Assembly (NCBI GenBank): GCA_964481475.1
Contig: CAYZTG010000010.1
Coordinates: forward strand, 1 to 31,002
From: DUQU01 sp964481475
GTDB lineage: Bacteria > Bacillota_I > Bacilli_A > Acholeplasmatales > UBA5453
DNA: 31,002 bases
Reading direction: 5' to 3'
Shown here: piece by piece, positions 24,736-30,150 of the stretch
Layout: each line of letters opens with the position of its first letter
How positions within the stretch are numbered: position 1 is the first letter of the stretch
Translations under genes and position numbers: made by a program
Notes under the pieces: generated by a model
Seen by the model: only the letters and a program-made list of their open reading frames with translations
The model's database searches: none
Told to the model about the DNA's origin: nothing

Positions 24736-26165
24736 TAATATTACTTTCAACTGGAATAGAACTAATTTTAAGTTTGTTTTTTATTGGTTTAGGAGTAACA
24801 GCACTGTTCTTTTTAATAAGAGGAGTCTTAAAAGGCTTTAAAGAAGTAGGTTTAGAAAAATTCTTTTTATTTGATGGAATTACTCCTTTTAAAGCTTTTG
24901 AGAAAAAGGTAAAAAGAGAAATTAAAAATAGTCCTAAGGATAATGTCTTTTCTTTAATTGAACTTCAAATAGATAACTTTTCTAATATTGAATCAAACTT
25001 AAATGCCCAAAAATTAAGAGATGTTTTAGAACAACTAGTAAGAAGAATTAGTAATCATATGCCTTTTGAAACAACAATGACGGTTTTTAAAAAAGGTGGC
25101 TTTTATTTATATGTTGAAGGTTATAATTTAGATGAAGTGATGAACTTTAATTATGATTTAATGCAAACATTAAGAGAAAGCTATTTAGTTGGTAAAAAAG
25201 CAACAATCAATATTCCCGTTTCCATTGCGGTTGCCTTTTTCCCCTTTCATGGTGATACTTTAAATAAACTATATAAATCTTTAGATATCTTAATGAAAGA
25301 AATTGTTAAAGATGGTGGTGGAGCAGTTAGAACTAACCAAATTGATGAAAGTTTAACTCAAGTAGACTTCTTAGATTATTTTCACCAAATTAAAGAAGGT
25401 ATTGAAAATAATCAATTTGAATATTATTACCAACCAGCAATTAATGTTTTAAATGATCAAGTATTTAGTTTAAGAGCATATATCAGATGGAACCATCCTG
25501 AGTTAGGAGTTTTACCAGCAAATAAATTTATTAAAATTTTAGATAACTCGGGAGATATTTATAAAGTTGCTTTACATGGCTTATCAATTATTGTTAGTCA
25601 GTATGAAGAATTAAAAACTCTTTGTAATAATAAAGATTTAATGATTTTAAGTTTTTTAGGAGATAAAGAACTTTCTAATCCTAATATTATCAAAGATTTT
25701 ACTGGGATCGTTAAAAAAGCAGGAGTAAATCCAACTAATATTGTTTTTGAAATAGAAGAGGCTAATTTACTTAAAAATGATGAAGATGAAATTACTAAAA
25801 ATATTCAAGCGCTTAAAAAATTAGGCTTTAAAGTTGTCGCAGATGCTTTTGGGTTAACACCATTTGATTTAGAAAAGATGGGGCCAACGATGTTAGACAT
25901 GATTAAACTTAATAGACTCTTTTTAGAAGAAACTGATATTGAATCTAGAAATGTTTATATTAAAATGATTGTTAATTTTACTGAAAAACATAACCTTCCA
26001 ATTTTAGTTGAACAAATTGAAACTAAAGAAGAAGCAGAAATTTTTAAGACACTTGGCATTACTAACATTCAAGGATATTTGTATACAGATGCACTTCCAA
26101 TGAATGAAATTGGCTTATGGTATAGAAGATTTGAGAGTGGAGACGGCACTCAGGTAAGCGAATAA
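24732..26165 (+). CDS. membrane protein with degenerate GGDEF and EAL domains, likely c-di-GMP effector or regulator
   Basis: 477 residues. An N-terminal transmembrane helix (about 6-34) is followed by a GGDEF-like fold (~65-200) whose signature is lost (KKGGFYLYVEG), then an EAL-like fold (~215-465). The catalytic EAL is changed to RAY (LRAYIRW, about 247-249), the Asn motif to SFLGDKEL, and DDFG to ADAFG (~371). Retained are FEIEEANL, MIKLNR, LVEQIET and NIQGYLY. It should not be an enzyme. It may bind c-di-GMP like the degenerate EAL receptors LapD and FimX, or regulate its neighbours by dimerisation. It is co-transcribed with the cyclase and phosphodiesterase and ends about 30 bases before the fibre operon promoter. 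Confidence 0.85.
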   Translation: MIILLSTGIELILSLFFIGLGVTALFFLIRGVLKGFKEVGLEKFFLFDGITPFKAFEKKVKREIKNSPKDNVFSLIELQIDNFSNIESNLNAQKLRDVLEQLVRRISNHMPFETTMTVFKKGGFYLYVEGYNLDEVMNFNYDLMQTLRESYLVGKKATINIPVSIAVAFFPFHGDTLNKLYKSLDILMKEIVKDGGGAVRTNQIDESLTQVDFLDYFHQIKEGIENNQFEYYYQPAINVLNDQVFSLRAYIRWNHPELGVLPANKFIKILDNSGDIYKVALHGLSIIVSQYEELKTLCNNKDLMILSFLGDKELSNPNIIKDFTGIVKKAGVNPTNIVFEIEEANLLKNDEDEITKNIQALKKLGFKVVADAFGLTPFDLEKMGPTMLDMIKLNRLFLEETDIESRNVYIKMIVNFTEKHNLPILVEQIETKEEAEIFKTLGITNIQGYLYTDALPMNEIGLWYRRFESGDGTQVSE

Positions 26166-26196
26166 AAAACATTTTAAAAAAAATGAGCAAAAAGTG

Positions 26197-26225
26197 TTGA
26201 CAATTATTTTTATTGATGATAGAAT
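26197..26225 (+). promoter_or_regulatory. promoter of the riboswitch-controlled surface-fibre operon
   Basis: Consensus TTGACA (26197-26202), 17-base spacer, TAGAAT (26220-26225). Transcription would begin near 26232, directly at the first aptamer, so the tandem riboswitches form the 5' leader. Confidence 0.85.
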
Positions 26226-26235
26226 GAAGCTACAT

Positions 26236-26310
26236 TTGAAAAAGGCAAACCATTTGTGAGAGTGGGACGCAAAACTATAGGAACTTTAGATTAAGTTAGC
26301 CAGCTACCAA
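26236..26310 (+). promoter_or_regulatory. class-I cyclic-di-GMP riboswitch (GEMM-I), copy 1
   Basis: The conserved core is readable: GGCAAAC at 26244-26250, a six-pair hairpin CCAUUU/GAGUGG with GNRA loop GUGA (26250-26265), then GGACGCAAA, the receptor segment CUAUAGGAACU, and AGUUAGCCAGCUACC at the 3' end. Compared with copies 2 and 3 it has two changes in conserved positions: GCAAAAC instead of GCAAAGC, and GGAAC instead of GGGAC. It is followed by, and shares its 3' bases with, an intrinsic terminator. Confidence 0.93.
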
Positions 26311-26332
26311 AATTTTGACAGCTGGCTTTTTT
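26299..26332 (+). terminator. riboswitch-linked terminator 1
   Basis: GCCAGCT (26299-26305) pairs perfectly with AGCTGGC (26320-26326); the loop contains the self-complementary CAAAATTTTG; a run of six T follows. The 5' arm is the last part of the aptamer, so the ligand-bound aptamer and the terminator exclude each other. Confidence 0.9.
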
Positions 26333-26356
26333 GTTGGTTTGTCAAAACAATAGTGA

Positions 26357-26440
26357 AACTTCGTAAAATGGCAAACTATCTGTGAAGGTAGGACGCAAAG
26401 CTATAGGGACTTATGAATTTAAGTTAGCCAGTTGTCGTAA
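26357..26440 (+). promoter_or_regulatory. class-I cyclic-di-GMP riboswitch (GEMM-I), copy 2
   Basis: Core GGCAAAC at 26370-26376, hairpin CUAUCU/AGGUAG with loop GUGA (26376-26391), GACGCAAAGC, CUAUAGGGACUU pairing with AAGUUAGC, and the 3' end CAGUUGUCG. All pairs of the GNRA hairpin are kept by compensatory changes relative to copy 1. No promoter separates it from copy 1, so both are on one transcript. Confidence 0.95.
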
Positions 26441-26468
26441 AGTATTATGACAAGTGGCTTTTCTTTTT
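26427..26468 (+). terminator. riboswitch-linked terminator 2
   Basis: GCCAGTTGTC (26427-26436) pairs with GACAAGTGGC (26449-26458) with one mismatch, followed by TTTTCTTTTT. Overlaps the 3' end of aptamer 2. Confidence 0.85.
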
Positions 26469-26526
26469 ATAAAATTGAAAAGAAGAGCAGAGTTAGAATA
26501 TTTTTACTACATGGAGGAGAAAAAAA

Positions 26527-27543
26527 ATGAGAAAAATGAGTAAAAAAATTATCGTATCAGTACTTACTTTAGTACTAACAGTTGTAGCTTTAGGAACTAC
26601 AACATATGCATGGTTCACAGTAGGTGGAACAGTTGCAACAGAAGAGTTTGAAATGGACGTTACTTCAGGGATTGGGTTAGAAGTAGCTTATATGCCTACA
26701 GGAACAACAGTCCCAACAAATCCAAAATTAAACTACGTTAAAACAATCAGCCAAAAAAGTTTGTTATCACACTTATATATTGATTATGTTTTAGACGGAA
26801 ATGTAGATGAAATTGAAAATATTTCAACTTCAACTTATGATGATCTTTGGAAAGCATACTTTGAAATGGATGCATTTACTACTACTGATGGTCGCCAAAT
26901 GCAAACGATTAATGAAACTACAGATGAAGAAGGAAATGCTAATGTTAATTTAGTTAACGCTGCTAAAACACAAGGATTTGTCGAATTCAAATTAGCGTTT
27001 AGAACTAAACAAGGTCTTACATCTGAAGAAGCTTTACCATTAATTTTAAACCAAATAGGCTTAAGAAGTAATGGAGTTCTATTTACAACGCCTACTCCAT
27101 ATATGACTAAGGCTGGTTCAATTCATAATCCAAATGATGATCCTTTACAAATTTCTGCAACTAATGCAACAAGAATCTCTTTTGCAGATGAAAATAATGA
27201 AGCCCTAACTACTGTTTATGAAAAAGCTGAATCTGAATTAAATACTTATCTTGGTACAAATACTTTTGGTTGGGGTTATGGTGCGCATGATTTCTATAAG
27301 AATCAAACACAAACTGATTTAGAAGAAATATTTGAAGAACATGAAGTTATGACAACAAAAACAATTGCTTCTTTAAATGAAGATACAATTGCAACATTCG
27401 CTCAAAGAAATGGTGAAGAAGCATATAGATATGCAGTAATAACTATTAGAATTTGGTTAGAAGGTTTTGATGCAGAAACATTTAATGCAATTTTCGATGA
27501 TAAATTATTCTTTAGATTTGGTTTTAATATTGTTATTGAATAA
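26527..27543 (+). CDS. secreted TasA/camelysin-like surface protein with SipW-type signal peptide, paralogue A
   Basis: 338 residues. The signal peptide has basic MRKMSKK, a hydrophobic core and the box TTYAWFT (YAWF at 27-30). This resembles the end of the TasA signal peptide, the class processed by SipW-like signal peptidases. The mature protein is acidic, without Cys or further membrane helix. It carries EFEMDVTSGIGLEV after the signal, WGYGAHDFYKNQT (~251-263) and ends with YAVITIRIWLEGFDAETFNAIF and a beta-rich tail. The last two motifs recur in the gene at 28264. The role as a fibre or matrix subunit is inferred from signal type, SipW and c-di-GMP control. The ribosome-binding site is a strong GGAGGAG. 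First gene after the tandem riboswitches. Confidence 0.8.
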   Translation: MRKMSKKIIVSVLTLVLTVVALGTTTYAWFTVGGTVATEEFEMDVTSGIGLEVAYMPTGTTVPTNPKLNYVKTISQKSLLSHLYIDYVLDGNVDEIENISTSTYDDLWKAYFEMDAFTTTDGRQMQTINETTDEEGNANVNLVNAAKTQGFVEFKLAFRTKQGLTSEEALPLILNQIGLRSNGVLFTTPTPYMTKAGSIHNPNDDPLQISATNATRISFADENNEALTTVYEKAESELNTYLGTNTFGWGYGAHDFYKNQTQTDLEEIFEEHEVMTTKTIASLNEDTIATFAQRNGEEAYRYAVITIRIWLEGFDAETFNAIFDDKLFFRFGFNIVIE

Positions 27544-27584
27544 GAAGGCTCAAATTTAAAAAAATCTTTTAGGAGGGAGGCATT

Positions 27585-28253
27585 ATGAGAACTGATCCAA
27601 TCTTTAATTTAAAAGATCAAAAGAAGTCTAAGAGTAAGTTTGTAATACTAGGATTAGTTATTACGGGATTATTATCATTAGTTATTATCCTTACGACAAT
27701 TTATGGACAGTTTACTGGTACGTTCTTAATTACTATGAGTCATGATGCTAACCAAAAAGGAATTAAATTAAGTTTAAACGAAGATTTAAGTAATCCAGAA
27801 GAAAAGTTGTCATTAATACCAATAGCTGGTATTGAAGATATACTAGAAGAAAATATTGTTAGAATTGATGATATATTAGCAGGTCCAGGGGGACACTATC
27901 AAGATCCTGATGGAGTAGATGATTATATTGCTTATAATTTCTATTTACAAAACACAGGAGAAGAAGTCATTAATTTAAAGTATCATATTAGAATCGTTGA
28001 GGCATATAAGAAATTAGATGATGCCTTAACGATTATCTTATATGAAGTTAATGATGAAGGAGAACCTATTAAGGAAGTTTATCGGAAAGATGATTCAAGA
28101 TTAATTGGTGAAAAGATTATTTATAATTTTAGACCCAAAGAGGTAAAAAAGTTTACTTTGATTGCTTTCATTGATGGTAGATACAGTACACCAGAAATGT
28201 TAGGTGGCGGAGTTAAGCTTAATATTGTCTTTACTTTAGATACAGAAGCATAG
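27585..28253 (+). CDS. signal-anchored extracellular protein of the fibre operon
   Basis: 222 residues. A 17-residue basic cytoplasmic start leads to a hydrophobic helix (about 19-40) ending TTIYGQFTG, which vaguely resembles the YAWF box but lacks Ala-Trp. The outer part contains a Gly/Pro stretch (AGPGGHYQDPDGVDDY, ~103-118), then YNFYLQNTGEEVINLKYHI, similar in style to TasA-type beta-sandwich strands, and LGGGVKLNIVFTLDTEA at the end. It could be a minor subunit, anchor or assembly factor, comparable in position to TapA, but no homology to TapA was seen. It has AGGAGGGAGG before the ATG and lies 41 bases after paralogue A. Confidence 0.8.
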   Translation: MRTDPIFNLKDQKKSKSKFVILGLVITGLLSLVIILTTIYGQFTGTFLITMSHDANQKGIKLSLNEDLSNPEEKLSLIPIAGIEDILEENIVRIDDILAGPGGHYQDPDGVDDYIAYNFYLQNTGEEVINLKYHIRIVEAYKKLDDALTIILYEVNDEGEPIKEVYRKDDSRLIGEKIIYNFRPKEVKKFTLIAFIDGRYSTPEMLGGGVKLNIVFTLDTEA

Positions 28254-28263
28254 GTGGTTTTAG

Positions 28264-29175
28264 ATGAAAAAAATAGTTATTGCAATGATCACATTTATGT
28301 TAGTTACTACTGCACTTAGCACCGCAACTTATGCTTGGATCTCATTAGCCAAAACAAACATTATTGATGAAATCTACTTAGGGGCCACTCTAGGTGATGA
28401 ACTTGAGCTATCTTTAGATGGTAAGATTTATTATACTGAGTTACCAAAAGAAGAACTTAAAAAATATTTAAGAACATCAAGTTTAAATGCGGTATCGACA
28501 ATTAATGCTTTGGAGTATCATTTTTTAGATGAAGACTCTAGAGAAACAATAGTAAATAGAGATTATTTAAGTTTAGATTTTTACTTTAGAACTAGATCAA
28601 ACTTTGAAAGATATGTTTATTTAGCAAATAATATTAGTAGTCAAGTTGACTATGATAGTTTTGATCAAGAAGGAACTTTTGTAATTTCAAAAGGGGTAGA
28701 TTTTGTCTCTCCTGTCACGTATCTTTATGATATTGATGAATATGTTTATAAAGGACAGTTGAAAAGACACTTTGCCAAAGACGGATTAAGAATTGCCACA
28801 ATCTATCAAGATGAGGAAGCAAAAATATTTGATCTAACCGGAAATGAGCATAGAGGCTATGGTAAACCTTATGGTGCTCATGATTATTATAAAAAATATA
28901 CAGGAATAAACTTAACTATTCCTAGTGAAATTCCCACTACAATTTATACTTTATCAGAATTCTCTTTAGATTCACCATTTAGTTATGATGATATATCAAA
29001 AATAATGGAACTTAATGATGTGGAAATTATTGATGGAGTTAAATATTATACAGGTAAAGTAACAATTAAAATATGGTTAGAAGGTTGGGATGCGGATATA
29101 TTTGACCCAATTCTTAAAGATAGAATTAAAATTAAACTGCAATTTAAAGCCGTTAGAGGCATTATTGATAAATAA
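28264..29175 (+). CDS. secreted TasA/camelysin-like surface protein with SipW-type signal peptide, paralogue B
   Basis: 303 residues. Signal peptide MKKIVIAMITFMLVTTALST followed by ATYAWIS (YAW at 23-25). The mature part shares with paralogue A the central YGKPYGAHDYYKKYTG (~199-214) and the C-terminal YTGKVTIKIWLEGWDADIFDPIL (~263-285), so the two are homologous although the rest has diverged. There is no second membrane segment, cell-wall anchor or Cys. Likely a second fibre subunit or cap; this is inferred. The ribosome-binding site AGGTGG is placed before the ATG, ten bases after the preceding stop. Riboswitch copy 3 begins right after its stop codon. Confidence 0.8.
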   Translation: MKKIVIAMITFMLVTTALSTATYAWISLAKTNIIDEIYLGATLGDELELSLDGKIYYTELPKEELKKYLRTSSLNAVSTINALEYHFLDEDSRETIVNRDYLSLDFYFRTRSNFERYVYLANNISSQVDYDSFDQEGTFVISKGVDFVSPVTYLYDIDEYVYKGQLKRHFAKDGLRIATIYQDEEAKIFDLTGNEHRGYGKPYGAHDYYKKYTGINLTIPSEIPTTIYTLSEFSLDSPFSYDDISKIMELNDVEIIDGVKYYTGKVTIKIWLEGWDADIFDPILKDRIKIKLQFKAVRGIIDK

Positions 29176-29179
29176 AATC

Positions 29180-29260
29180 TTAGTATAATGGCAAACTATT
29201 TGTGAAGATAGGACGCAAAGCTATAGGGACTTATAAATTAAGTTAGCCAGTTGTCGTAAA
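29180..29260 (+). promoter_or_regulatory. class-I cyclic-di-GMP riboswitch (GEMM-I), copy 3
   Basis: Core GGCAAAC at 29190-29196, perfect hairpin CUAUUU/AGAUAG with loop GUGA (29196-29211), GACGCAAAGC, CUAUAGGGACUU pairing with AAGUUAGC, 3' end CAGUUGUCG. It is almost identical to copy 2 over about 85 bases, including the terminator, so it arose by duplication. It sits between the structural genes and sipW. Confidence 0.95.
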
Positions 29261-29282
29261 GTATATGACTACTGGCTTTTTG
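29246..29282 (+). terminator. riboswitch-linked terminator 3
   Basis: GCCAGTTGTC (29246-29255) pairs with GACTACTGGC (29267-29276) with one mismatch, followed by TTTTTG. Shares the 3' end of aptamer 3. Confidence 0.85.
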
Positions 29283-29346
29283 TTAGTAGTTTTAGATGAA
29301 ATAAACTTGTTAGAGGATTACGATTTTCTCATTAGGATAATAGTTA

Positions 29347-29375
29347 GTGGCCAAGGCTTCCTAAACCTTGGCTAC
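29347..29375. other. strong hairpin of unknown role upstream of sipW
   Basis: GTGGCCAAGG and CCTTGGCTAC form a ten-pair stem (one G-U on the plus strand) around a nine-base loop. No T run follows on either strand, so it is not an ordinary intrinsic terminator. It is the most GC-rich element of the 175-base spacer between riboswitch 3 and sipW. It could stop RNA decay, bind a protein, or be an operator next to the promoter. Confidence 0.6.
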
Positions 29376-29411
29376 ATCCATCTAAAAAAAGTGTGGAAAA
29401 TCTTTATTTTA

Positions 29412-29420
29412 TGATATAAT
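29412..29420 (+). promoter_or_regulatory. promoter of sipW
   Basis: TGATATAAT (29412-29420) is an extended -10 with a perfect TATAAT at 29415-29420; the -35 is weak. It gives sipW basal transcription independent of riboswitch 3. Confidence 0.65.
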
Positions 29421-29457
29421 AGTCATATAATAAGACTAACAAGCAAGGAGTTTATTA

Positions 29458-30123
29458 ATGGAAAATGTTAAAGAAAACAAATCTAATCAGATTTTAAAAA
29501 TTATTTTACAAGTTTTGTATTATATCGTTATTGTAGTACTTTTGGGGTTTTCAATAATTACGATTGCTTCAAGAGGAGAAAGAGATATTCCTAAAATATT
29601 TGGGAAAGGATTTTTAGCTGTTCAATCAGACTCAATGGCTGGTGAAAATAAAGATTCTTTCAAAAAAGGAGATCTTATCTTTGTAAAAGTTCTTAATGAA
29701 AAGTCTAGAGAAGGTTTAGAAGTCGGCGACATTGTTACTTTTTATGATGAAATACTTCAAGGATTTAACACGCATAGAATCGTTTCAATCGAAGATGGCA
29801 CCTATTATACTCAAGGGGATAATAGAGAAATTTCAAAATTTCCAGACACCCCAAGAACAGTAGATAAATATTATGCTGTTTATACAGGTAAAATGAGAGG
29901 TGTAGGTTCTTTTATTACTTTCTTAAATACCAAACTTGGTTTTGGTTTAGTAATTGTTTTACCGATTGCAGCGCTATTTGTTTATCAAGGTGTTAAAGTG
30001 CTTTTATTAGTTAATGAAAACAAGAAAAACGAGCAAGAAATTGATCTTGAAGCAGAAAAAGAAAAATTGAGAGCTGAGATCTTAAAAGAATTAAAAGAAG
30101 AACTAAAAAAAGATAAAGAGTAA
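29458..30123 (+). CDS. sipW: SipW-like (ER-type) signal peptidase I
   Basis: Membrane signal peptidase predicted to cut the YAWF/YAW-type signal peptides of the neighbouring surface proteins. Transmembrane helix 1 is at about 13-37, and a second helix at about 162-186. The catalytic Ser is Ser59 in VQSDSMAG. The general base position reads FNTHRIV with His106 rather than Lys, the mark of the ER/SipW subclass. QGDNREISKFPDTP (~119-132) is the conserved later box. An unusual highly charged helical tail (EKEKLRAEILKELKEELKKD) follows helix 2 on the cytoplasmic side. Length is 221. The ribosome-binding site is AAGGAG. It follows riboswitch 3 and its own promoter, and precedes an AAA+ ATPase gene. 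Confidence 0.92.
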   Translation: MENVKENKSNQILKIILQVLYYIVIVVLLGFSIITIASRGERDIPKIFGKGFLAVQSDSMAGENKDSFKKGDLIFVKVLNEKSREGLEVGDIVTFYDEILQGFNTHRIVSIEDGTYYTQGDNREISKFPDTPRTVDKYYAVYTGKMRGVGSFITFLNTKLGFGLVIVLPIAALFVYQGVKVLLLVNENKKNEQEIDLEAEKEKLRAEILKELKEELKKDKE

Positions 30124-30150
30124 TAATAAGCCCTTAATGAGGGATTAACT

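Noticed and set aside
26357..29282. Near-identical ~100-base repeats at 26357-26468 and 29180-29282 as a mobile element or CRISPR-like repeat
   Set aside because: Both are complete riboswitch-terminator units with compensatory changes; there are no spacers, terminal repeats or transposase.
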